Assembly: GCF_028389875.1 (NCBI RefSeq)
Contig: NC_084667.1
Coordinates: forward strand, 62,474,570 to 62,538,569
From: Rhea pennata
Lineage: Eukaryota; Chordata; Aves; Rheiformes; Rheidae
Length of the DNA: 64,000 nt
Reading direction: 5' to 3'
Position numbers and translations under genes: made by a program
The notes under the pieces: generated by a model
The model's database searches: none
Seen by the model: the letters and a program-made list of their open reading frames with translations, nothing else
What the model was told of the DNA's origin: nothing
Shown: positions 36,065-44,912 of the stretch, one piece after another
How positions within the stretch are numbered: position 1 is the stretch's first letter
Layout: every line of letters begins with the position of its first letter

Positions 36065-37448
36065 CTAAAAAGCCAGTCTGGCCATCACACTATGCTAGAA
36101 CTTCCTTTTTATAGAGTACACTATTCTTGAGCTGCTCAATTCACTCTTCAGTCCAGATCAAAAGAAACACACAGGACAAATAATAAGACTGACTATTAGA
36201 GTAAGACATTGACAAACATAACTAAGCAGAATACATAACAAAATATATGGATCAGCAAGTTCAGTCTCCCATTGATAAAGGGCAAAAGGAAGTTACAGAG
36301 TTCTTGCCAAATTTTGTGTTTTATTATTATAAAAATAAACCACAAAACAAACAAACTAATCTACATTCTTTGGTGCATACCCTTGCTTGTACAGATGCAT
36401 TTAGATTATTATAGTTGAACTTCTTTAAGAAGATTTAAATACATACAAATGTTTACTAATCTCTTAATTTAAGTTGCAAAATCATTCTGTAACTTTGGCA
36501 TAGTTCAATCTCAGTTTTATTTTTTAAATTACAATTTTTCCAAGAAACGCAGCTGGTTTACACAGGATGACAAATGTAAGCTTTCTGACTTAAAGAATAA
36601 TCTTGTGGAAGTTTATTTTAAAAGATGTTTTCAGTACTTGATTGTCCATCTTTCCAGTAATAACAATGAAGCCATTAGAGCTGTTTACTAAACAATTTCC
36701 CAAGTAGTACTGTCTACTTGAGAGGGAAATGACTGGCTTGGTAGATCCACAGAAACAGATGCTGGTGTAAAACAGATCAGCAATATTGTGAGAAGATCCC
36801 ATTATCTCGAAAGTATTTAAAAGTGGCAAGTGTAAACAGGAATAGTTTGTGACAGGCGTGATGCAACAGATGCAGTTGCTGAGGCCTTACCTGTAGCACC
36901 GCGTCCAGTCTTGAGTGCTGCACTTCCAAGGAAAACGTGAACCATTTGCAGAACATGGAGAGGGAGAAATAAGCATGCAAGTGCAGCAAGTGCAACACAG
37001 AAGGACAGACTGAAAAGCAGCAGAATTGCTTAGCCTATTGACAGTAAAGTTTAGGGAAAATATGCACGAAGTGTACTGAAAGACGTGAGGTAAAACTGTT
37101 CTTCATGACCACTGCAGCTGTACTTCAGTAGTTGGGAGCTTTTATTTTAGTGAGCGATTCCCAGGTTCTTTTGATGGTCAAAACACGGGTTGGCCCAGAG
37201 AACCTACCTGGCTGAAAATTAATAATTTTCAAAGTAGTTTCATGCCCACTCCCACCTCCGCCGCGGTGCTCATGCACTGGAGCGCTGAGCCGAGTCAAGA
37301 AGCTGAGCTGGCTAAAAGCTAGAGACCTTTTTGCAGGATTAGTGGTTTTCAGAGGGTTCACGCATGCCAGCGCCTGCACAAAATGCGGGGGGAAATGACT
37401 GACCCATCGAAGTAACCAGCTCTCAGACTGCCCTGATCGAATTCACTT
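36065..37448. other. Intergenic stretch upstream of the PPP2R5E CpG island
   Basis: AT-rich until about 37,200, then rising in GC toward the island. Minus-strand frames of 73-84 codons (36590-37379) lack family resemblance. Confidence 0.45.
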
Positions 37449-37471
37449 AAAAAAAAAAAAAAAAAAAAAAA
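37449..37471. repeat. Poly-A run (23 A)
   Basis: A long adenine homopolymer about 270 bases upstream of the CpG island. No retroposon body is recognised beside it. Confidence 0.95.
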
Positions 37472-37899
37472 GGAAAAAAACACGGTACAGGAGGGTTTGT
37501 GCCCTGTCACAGGGGCGCTGCAGCTCAGACGCTGTTTTTTGTTCTGCCAGAATTACAAGCACATCAGCAGTTGATATTTTTAAGCACAACCCTCACACTA
37601 ACTTCTTTAGTTGCATTTTTTTGGGGGAAAAAAACACCCACGAACAACAGAAGGAAACGACAAGCCGTCGCTCAAGCAAATAAAAAAGGGAGCTTAGGCT
37701 GTCTCTCATTTACGAGGACTCGTTCTGCAGACCGCTGTCACGAGAAAATTCAGCCAAGGACGGGGAGGAAGGGGGCGGCGGTGAGCTGCCCCCGGGGTCC
37801 CGGCCGGGGCGAGAGGCCGAGGCCGAGCCGCCCTCTTCGCTCTCGCTACGAGAGGAGCGAACCGAGCGACGCTGCCGGGGGCGCCGCGGAGGCTCGGCC

Positions 37900-37922
37900 G
37901 GGCCGGGAGGGGTCCGGGGGGG
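37900..37922 (+). promoter_or_regulatory. G-quadruplex-capable motif
   Basis: Four G-runs (37900-37902, 37905-37907, 37909-37912, 37916-37922) are separated by loops of 2, 1 and 3 bases. This fits the canonical four-run pattern and sits at the upstream edge of the promoter. Confidence 0.6.
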
Positions 37923-38167
37923 CGGCGGGACGCGCACTTTACCTCAGCACTGCCGCGCTTTTCCCTCCGGGCGATGGCGGGGCGCTGCCCGGCGGCCGCG
38001 GCGGCGGCGGTAGCGGCGGCTCCGGCCGCGCTTCGGCGGCGCCACTGAGGCGGCGCGGCGGTGGGCGGCGCCGGGGGCGGGCCGCGGGCCGGCAGCACGC
38101 TCGGTTGTGAGCGAGCGAGGGAGGGAGGACGGGAGCGTGTGTGTGTGCGAGCGAGCGAGCTTGTGCC

Positions 38168-38185
38168 ATGGCCGGAGCCCGCTGA
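38168..38185 (+). promoter_or_regulatory. Upstream open reading frame 1 in the PPP2R5E leader
   Basis: A five-codon frame (MAGAR, stop TGA) whose ATG is in good context (gccATGG, with G at -3 and +4). Whether it is in the mRNA depends on the unknown start site. Confidence 0.5.
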
Positions 38186-38432
38186 GAGCGACAATAGGAG
38201 CGAGCCGGAGCGCGACCCCGCCGCCCACCGCCGCCCCCGCGCTCACCTGAGGCAGCCGCCGGCGCCAGAGGCCGCCTCCCGGCTCGCAGCACCGCCGCGC
38301 CGCCCGCCCGGCCTGCCCCCCGCGCCCGCCCGCACCGCGCCCGCCGCTCCCCCTCGCCTCGGCTCCCCCCGCGCCCCCCCCGCCGCCGCCGCCGCCGCCG
38401 CCTCAGGGCCCCTCCGCAGGGCTCCGCCGGGA

Positions 38433-38438
38433 ATGTGA
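38433..38438 (+). promoter_or_regulatory. Minimal start-stop uORF, overlapping an alternative donor
   Basis: ATG is followed directly by TGA. The same bases contain gtgagt (38435-38440), a strong 5' splice-site hexamer, so this site is read either as a start-stop element or as an alternative exon end. Confidence 0.5.
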
Positions 38439-38480
38439 GTGAGGCAGCAGCCATCGCAGGCAGGGGGCCGCGCCGAGTGC

Positions 38481-38510
38481 ATGGGACTGAGCGGAGCCCG
38501 AGCAGCCTGA
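38481..38510 (+). promoter_or_regulatory. Upstream open reading frame 3 in the PPP2R5E leader
   Basis: A nine-codon frame (MGLSGARAA, then TGA). The ATG has G at +4 and T at -3, giving moderate context. After its stop the frame stays open into the PPP2R5E start codon across the inferred splice. Confidence 0.5.
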
Positions 38511-38750
38511 ACCCGCCGCCAACGCCGCCCTGCGCCGGGGAGGCCGCCAACGCCGCCGAGGCCTACAGGCTCCTGCGCCGCCGCCGCCGCCGCCGCGGCA
38601 GGGACCGAGCCCGAGCCCGAGCCCGGCGCCTACCACCCTCGGGCCGCCGCCGCCGCCAGGCATCGGCCGCGCTCCGCCAAGCCCGGCTCCCGCCGCCGCC
38701 TGCCCCCGTCTCCGGCTTCTCAACCAGGAGGGTCAAGGTAACTCCATCCC

Positions 38751-38778
38751 GGCCCGGCCCGGCCCGGCCCGGCCCGGC
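38751..38778. repeat. (GGCCC)n pentanucleotide repeat
   Basis: Between five and six GGCCC units, starting 13 bases into intron 1 next to the exon 1 donor. Confidence 0.95.
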
Positions 38779-39200
38779 AGGGCGGCGGCGCGGGCGGGCC
38801 GCCGGGGCCGGGCGGCGGCGGGGGGCTGCGGGAGCAGCAGCAGCAGCAGGAGGAGGAGGAGGAGGGAGGACATGTTCCAGCTGCGGCGCTCCGCGTCCCC
38901 CCGCGGGCCCTGACAGCCGCCGCCGCCGCCCCCCGGGCGCCCCGCCAGCCCCTCGCCCCTGCCGTGGCCGCCTCCGTCGGCATTTTCACATCCACTCGCG
39001 TTTCCATGTATTATCCCCCCTCCCCCGCCAGGGACGAGCGTATCTAATTAATATCTAATGTGCGCGGCTTCGTATTTACCAAAATACTTCGGGGATAAAA
39101 TAAGATCTCTTGTTTCAAGCAACGCTCGCCTCGGAGAGGAGCGGCGCCGGGTTCTGCAGCTTTCCCGCTTGCACCGCACACAATAAATAACCTCAGTCCC

Positions 39201-39243
39201 TTTTATTTATTTTTATGTATTTATTTATTTATTTATCTATTTT
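39201..39243. repeat. TTTA-rich simple sequence
   Basis: Imperfect tandem TTTA units with tttatg and tatc interruptions. Confidence 0.85.
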
Positions 39244-39498
39244 CGGCCCATTGAAAAGAATGCCTTTCACAGTTACGTATTCAGGGAGAGATGAGGGGGA
39301 GAAAAAAAAAAGATCAGTGTTTACTGTAAGGTTGTTAGGCTCGATGTAGTCTTGTTGAATTAGAATTAGATTTTAATAATTTATAAAGCAGGTTAGAGAA
39401 ACTGTTACTAAATTTACAGCAGAGAAGTGTCAGTAAAGCTTCTTGCTGACACAATGATCCTGCAGTTTAAGTGATCTACTTTAGTCCCTGTCCATGTG

Positions 39499-39521
39499 TT
39501 TTTTTTTTTTTTTTTTTTTTT
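39499..39521. repeat. Poly-T run (23 T)
   Basis: A thymine homopolymer in intron 1. Confidence 0.95.
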
Positions 39522-40365
39522 GGTAATTTAATTTTGAGCGAGCACAAACATTTCTGCAGAAATGGTTACACTTTAATGACGCACGTGATGAGGAGATGAA
39601 GAATCTTTCTGAGGAGATGAAACAGGGCTGACAAATTCAGGTTTTAAGTATATATTTTTGCTGTTATTTCCAGAATTTGGCTTATGTAACAGGTAACTTT
39701 GTTTTTATATGCTTTCTGGAGGACTGTTGAAATCTTAGAAGCGGGTTGCTAAAGTACAGGCCATTCTATTTCAGTTTTTCTGACTTTTTTTATTTATTAA
39801 TCTTGGCTGGGGCCTGAATTCCCTCATGATGGTGACATTTCTTTCAGTGGATTAATAAGACCTGTTTAAGTTAAAGGAACGTTTTGCTGATAATATATTA
39901 AATTTGAAAGTGTGAGTTGATAGTGAAGTAGTACCTCAGAAAAATCAAAAAAGATGTAATGACTTTTTTTTTATTATGGTAATGCCAGCTGCATAGTTCA
40001 GCATCTGGGGGCTGCACATGATTCCTTGAAGGAGCTATGGAGCTGATGCTTCCATTTTCTGGATAGATTTAGTGCGCGTTTGTATAATTTAGCATTAAAC
40101 AGTTTTTATTTTGCTAAACTTGTTTACACTCTTGCAATAAACTGTACTTTTAAAGCTTTTCTCACAAAATATCAATCTAAATAATGTCTGTTTCAATATG
40201 TTTAATAATTTATGAGGCATATCAGTAACCAAATATTTTAATAAAATAAGTACTGGAAAATGTTCTCTATCTTGTGGAATCAACTCCTTTTAGCACTCTG
40301 GTCACTTTGGTAATTGAAGTCAACAGACACTGAGGATGAGTAATGCTTTCCAAGGACATTTTCTA

Positions 40366-40445
40366 AGACCCTGATCCTGCAAATGCTTATGCCAATGCTT
40401 AAGTTTGCATGAGTGTACAGCCCTACTGAAATCAACAGAACTGCT
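40366..40445 (+). repeat. Ancient amniote interspersed repeat (gatcctgcaaa type)
   Basis: ccctgatcctgcaaatgctt, then gcttaagtttgcatgagtg and cctactgaaatcaacagaac follow a diverged motif common in reptile and bird genomes (gatcctgcaaacactta, then gcttaactttaagcatgtg, then ccattgaagtcaatgggac). The second window copy at 43768-43845 is in the opposite orientation. I cannot name the family with certainty. Confidence 0.5.
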
Positions 40446-41566
40446 CTTGCTAATAATATTCATGTTATTAATGTGAATAGCTCTGTTGCTTTTAGCAGAG
40501 GCACGCATGCCGGTAAAGTTAACTGTGTACAAGCTGCTTGAAATAGGTAGGCCGAAATCCCTCCTGTTGTCTTTTCCTTTAGTATTATTCATGTGTTTCA
40601 CTGAGATGTTGTAGGCCTTAGGACAGACAGGGCAAAAGACAGGTAAATACAATTGCTTGATGAAGGAATTCACTGTTTAAATGTTTCAGTATTTCATAAT
40701 AGTATGAAATCAGCTATAGAAGCTATTTATATTATCAAGGCAAGTTTTGTGGGGAGAAGCAATACTTACTTCTTAGACCAGCTGATAGAGTTAGGAAACA
40801 AACTTTTCCTTGCAGAAACCCTTTTTGGCTCCCTGCCTCTCCCTGCAGACCCTGTCTCCCTTACACCCTTAGACTATTACAGCTACCACACTGCTATTAT
40901 TACAGAAATGTTAGAATGTGGAAAGACTACGTGTAGAGACCCACAGTACAAAAACAGAGTATTTCTAAAATGGAGAATAAAGAAGTAGTATGTGAAATCT
41001 GTCAATGTTAGTGAAATTTTGAAGCATAGCATTTTTTTTTGCTATACTTTATTTCTATAAAATCTTATATATTGGTGTGGCAAATAAACATTTTTTTAAT
41101 TCTATATTCATGTATGTCTTATATTGATGATTTTAATGCCAAAAATTATTCATATGTTTTGAGCACCAATTATTTAGCACTTACAGTGCCCTATAGAATA
41201 ACTTAGTTATTTTGTCCCTCAAAATGTATAGTTCAAAGCTTCATTTGTGGGTCCAGATCTCGTGTGTATTGAGTCCTTATTGACACAATCATGTTAGCAG
41301 TAAGTCTGAATTTATACTGTTGCAGGGTTTTTGGTGAGTGAGAGACACATAGAACAAGTGAGAGAAAGGAAGTAATATGATGGTATTGTTCCGTTAGGTT
41401 TATTTCATAAAGCCTGTATATATGTTGGTAGGTTATCTCTTTTAACGCTCTGTCTAGGTGAGTTGTTAGAAGGAGAATGATGAAGAAAGAGGAAGGCTTT
41501 TGGAAAATTTAATATTTACCTGTTTCATCCATTGAGAATGTGTTTGTAATACTTGTTTTCTTTCAG

Positions 41567-41573
41567 TAGGGAT
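41567..41573 (+). other. PPP2R5E: PPP2R5E exon 2 untranslated start
   Basis: Seven bases (tagggat) separate the acceptor AG (41565-41566) from the start codon. The start has G at -3. Confidence 0.75.
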
Positions 41574-41730
41574 ATGTCCTCAGCACCAACTACTCCTCCA
41601 TCAGTGGATAAAGTAGACGGATTTTCTCGGAAGTCCGTCAGAAAAGCCAGACAGAAGAGGTCACAAAGCTCCTCCCAGTTTAGGTCTCAGGGCAAGCCTA
41701 TTGAGTTAACTCCCCTGCCTCTGCTAAAAG
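41574..41730 (+). CDS. PPP2R5E: PP2A regulatory subunit B56-epsilon, first coding exon (partial)
   Basis: This exon encodes the first 52 residues plus one base of codon 53. The peptide ([14 protein letters not shown], then [14 protein letters not shown], then [11 protein letters not shown]) matches the N terminus of vertebrate PPP2R5E, also called PP2A B56/B'-epsilon, which is about 467 residues long. It ends at a consensus donor, aaag|gtaaga (GT at 41731). This part is the disordered, basic and Ser/Thr-rich N-terminal tail; the HEAT-like repeats that bind the PP2A scaffold, the catalytic subunit and LxxIxE-type substrates are encoded by later exons outside the window. The epsilon subunit targets PP2A to phosphoproteins in the cytoplasm. 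The next exon should begin in phase 1, completing an Asp codon, and was not found in the following 22 kb. Confidence 0.95.
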
Positions 41731-43035
41731 GTAAGATCAAAAATATTTTTTAATAAAGAATTTTTACTTTACAGCTGACTGCTGAACTCAAAGTATTTTA
41801 TTGCAAGAAGTTGCAGAGAAATTTTGCCAGTAATGAGAAATATTTCATGCCAGAAATGTATGTATTTAAGCTCTGCAAAATATTTTATCTGTCACTTGAG
41901 GGTGTGGTAATTGTTTGCAATACTTGTGGAAGTTTTAAGTGCTAATGTTAACCCATACCATGGCTTGAATTATCAAGGCACACGAGCTCCGTGTAAATAT
42001 TTTCATTTGTGAATCCTCTTCAGTTGACCGAAACGAGCAGTAATTTTACTAAGGGTAAATTGATTTGTGACCAGAAGAAAACTGCATCATTTTTAAGATC
42101 TTACCTTGTAATGTGTGGGTCTGCAGCCTGTGACACTGGTGCCTAATGTGAGCCACAGGAGTATCTTGAATGACCTATAGCAAAGCATTGCTGACCAGGG
42201 AGCTGGAGCCCCTTTCTTTACGTTTGTGACTGCGTAACTCCTAGTTTTGGTTTCTGGTAGGTTTTGAAATCCAAAGGTCCCCTGAGCATCAACCTCTCAA
42301 GAGAAAAGATGCTGCCAGTAAGGTGTTAGGCAAGCCGCTGCTGATTTGGGAGAGTGCATCTCCCAGCGCTCACTGAGTTTCTGCTGGCAGATTTAAACCT
42401 TTTCTCTTTAATTTGGGAAAGAAAATTGTGATACGGGATACTACTCTTGAAAGGATGCCAGTCTCTCTGTAATATCTTGAATGCTTCCCCTAAATCCTAA
42501 TTGTCGCTGAATTTTAGTACAAATCTAGGGGCCAGCAGCATCTCTCAGAATTATATCTGTCAGCTGGAGAAGAGTTGTTCACCTTCCAGAAGTGTTTCTT
42601 TTAACACTGAATTCAGAAGAGTTTTGTGTAGTTATGTGAAAAATTTTCAGTATTGTTCTTCGCTGTCACAAGTAAGGAAAGCAAGCACAGTTAATGTTGA
42701 TATCGATGCTGATAATTCTGAAAAATATTAGGATTAATGGGTTTAGTATTAGGCTTGCCCCATACTTGCTTTGTAGATGTGTATATTTCTCACATCCTCT
42801 TTACTCTACCTGTTTGTCACATTTGGTAATCGGAGAATGGAAATACATAATAAATATGTAATTGCACTTTGGTTAATTTCTTTACCTTGCTTCTTCATAA
42901 GAATAGAGTGGTTACAAAGAAGAACGTGTGCCTTAATGTGTGTTTTTTAATTTAAATAAAATGAGGATTCTGGGATTTGTTCTAGTGGAATTGTGATTAA
43001 AAGATTTTAGGCTTCTTTCTGAGACATTCTTCTAA

Positions 43036-43225
43036 GATTGTAGAAGTGGCCACACTGGGTCAAGAGGAAGGTCTGTCTAGGCCTAGTGTCTTGTCCCTGG
43101 CAGTGTCTGACTTTGGAAGTACCCAGGGGAGTAAGAGAGCAGAGTAGGCCTGCAACGATGCTGCATCAAAACACTTTCCCCACCTGCAGCCTTTTTTGAA
43201 CTTAAGGTTTGCCAGAGCCAGTGGA
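43036..43225 (+). repeat. Ancient sauropsid interspersed repeat, family uncertain
   Basis: cacactgggtcaagaggaag, then gtctgtctaggcctagtgtc, then ttgtccctggcagtg follow a repeat I know from turtle and bird genomes (actgggtcagaccaaaggtc, then catctagcccagtatcctg, then tctccaacagtggc). The weaker downstream part (cactttccccacctgcagcc, then tttgccagagccagtgg) fits the same element's later segment. It is heavily diverged. Confidence 0.5.
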
Positions 43226-43767
43226 GTTGACTTTCTGGTCCGCAATGAACTTTCTTTTTATAAATCTTCCTATTTGTTTTGTGAAGATGTGATAAAGAAG
43301 CAAATGCTCTTTTACAATCATTTTAAAGCTCAGTTTTATACTTTTGCAGGTAACTTTCAGTAGTTTCTATTTACCTTCTGAAACAGAGCCTTCAATATTT
43401 TGAAAGAAGTTCGACCTTTGGCTTAAATGGCTAAATTACTGAAAAACATGTAGATTTATATTTGTATAAATGAACAAATGGATGTTAAATTATTTCATCT
43501 ATTGTAGCTCCATTCAAGGAATAAACTAGGCATGTGCACAAGTGTAAAATGTGGGCCCTATCCGCCTGGTCTTGCAGAAAAATAAGTATATGCAGGTGTT
43601 TAATTTGAGTACTGCAGCTGGTTCCATGGATTGGTATATAAAACTATAATAAGATAAAACAAACAGATGGGAGGGCAGAGTGTTGATGAGACATTTATGA
43701 TTAGTGTCATAATGAGTTACAGTGGTCCAGCTTCAAATTAAGAATCTGACCCGTGCACGTTAGTTTT

Positions 43768-43845
43768 TCCTCTTGGACTTAATGCGGATTCCCACAGGCA
43801 CAGGATCTACCTGTGCAGATTAATTTGCAGGATTTAGGCTGAATA
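43768..43845 (-). repeat. Ancient amniote interspersed repeat, reverse copy
   Basis: ttggacttaatgcggattcc, then ggatctacctgtgcagatta and atttgcaggatttaggct read as the reverse orientation of the element at 40366-40445, ending in the tttgcaggat signature. Confidence 0.45.
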
Positions 43846-44796
43846 ACCTATCTGAAGCAGCAGAGCAATTGAAAGCACACTGACGGTTAAAAATCGTGCT
43901 ACTGTTCAGAAGTAATCTTGACCTACATTGATACTTCTAACATTTAGATGATTAAACCTGAAAGAAGTGAGAAAACACTTCTGCATTTGTCATGCTTTTA
44001 TTGGACAGTTGCTTGAAAGGCCTAATCTTTTAAACTCGTAGGTTAACACTTATCTTCAAACAAGTGACTAGTCCTATTATTTCAGTCCAGCTACCACATG
44101 ATATACAATTTTATCCTTATTATTTGGGTCTTTCAAATCAAAAAGAGAAGGGATTTTAGCAAAATGTGGCTTTAAAGTGCCTGAAAAATAAGATCACCTT
44201 GGATATCTAGAGTTGCTAAGTTTGTTAAACTTACCGTCTTGGCTAAATTCAAGTTTAATTGTACCTCTTTTGAAATATTCTAGTACTGGTAATCTTTAGA
44301 GGACAGGTTTTAAATTCAACCTTAAAGATGTTTTATATTCATGAGTGAGGGACTTTGCAAACAAAAACATATGTACTGTGCTCCTTTCTGTTTTTCTCTC
44401 CAGTGTATCGAATATTGACATTTACAGGCTATTTCTTCTCTCAGAGTAGATTCTTACGAACTTTGGTATCTTCTCTGATTACAAGAATAAAGTATGCAGA
44501 AAATCAGATAAATGTGTAGTCCATTCTTTGCAAGTTTTTATACTATGCTTGTCACCATAATGATTCGAGCACCTTCCAGTAGTGTATTAAGTGATGTGCC
44601 TACACATCTGTCACATCTTATCTGTTCTCATTCCTTTCCCAAGAGGCAGAGTCATATACAGTGACTATACAGGCTTGTTTTGGTAGGGTTTGAGTGCAAT
44701 CTGTTGCTTTTTGTGAACATACATGCACACATTGCAAAAACAAACAGATAAGTCAGAGTTGCTAGTGTTCGTTTAGTAATAATAATGTTTCTGTGG

Positions 44797-44806
44797 GGGG
44801 GGGGGA
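44797..44806. repeat. Poly-G run
   Basis: A guanine homopolymer of about 10 bases. Confidence 0.8.
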
Positions 44807-44868
44807 AAGGAAGAGACAAGACCTGTTTTAATGTTATGGACAAGTCTGAGTAATAAATGTGATATCCT

Positions 44869-44912
44869 AAATCTAATGATGTTCTCATTAGATTTAGAAA
44901 TCTAATGAGAAC
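44869..44912. repeat. Perfect 15-bp inverted repeat with an extra direct copy
   Basis: The arms gttctcattagattt (44881-44895) and aaatctaatgagaac (44898-44912) are exact reverse complements with a 2-base spacer. An 11-base direct copy of the right arm's start (aaatctaatga) lies just upstream at 44869-44879. Confidence 0.95.

Larger units (their letters stand above)
38100..38737 (+). other. PPP2R5E: PPP2R5E untranslated exon 1 (5' end approximate)
   Basis: The right edge is a good donor, gtcaag|gtaact, with GT at 38738-38739. It is the best candidate to join the acceptor at 41566. The left edge is not defined by sequence; 38100 is a guess within the densest part of the island. The exon has three upstream AUGs with short frames (38168-38185, 38433-38438 and 38481-38510), so it is a leader rather than coding. 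An alternative donor with consensus gtgagt lies at 38435. Confidence 0.6.
37740..38970 (+). promoter_or_regulatory. PPP2R5E: CpG-island promoter of PPP2R5E
   Basis: About 1.2 kb of very GC-rich, CpG-dense sequence, sharply distinct from the AT-rich DNA on both sides, and located directly upstream of the first coding exon of PPP2R5E. No TATA box is evident, which is typical of housekeeping CpG promoters with dispersed start sites. It is full of short GC repeats: CCG/GCC triplets near 38378-38402 and 38575-38597, three gagccc units near 38608, cccgg units at 38751-38778, and cag and gag triplets at about 38834-38865. Long open frames on both strands here are low-complexity by-products of the base composition. 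Confidence 0.9.
38738..41566 (+). other. PPP2R5E: PPP2R5E intron 1
   Basis: A GT-AG intron of 2829 bases between the inferred exon 1 donor and the exon 2 acceptor (cttgttttctttcag). It starts inside the CpG island, beside a (GGCCC)n repeat, and becomes AT-rich after about 39,050. It contains a TTTA-rich tract, a poly-T run and an old repeat at 40366-40445. The 111-codon frame at 40653-40988 has no family resemblance. No other exon is seen. Confidence 0.65.

Noticed and set aside
37499-39058. Several long overlapping open frames on both strands (up to 207 codons)
   Set aside because: They lie in the CpG island, are low-complexity Arg/Ala/Pro/Gly-rich in every frame, and match no family. They follow from base composition.
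40653-40988. Open frame of 111 codons in PPP2R5E intron 1 as an extra exon or nested gene
   Set aside because: No family match and no paired splice sites in a compatible phase.
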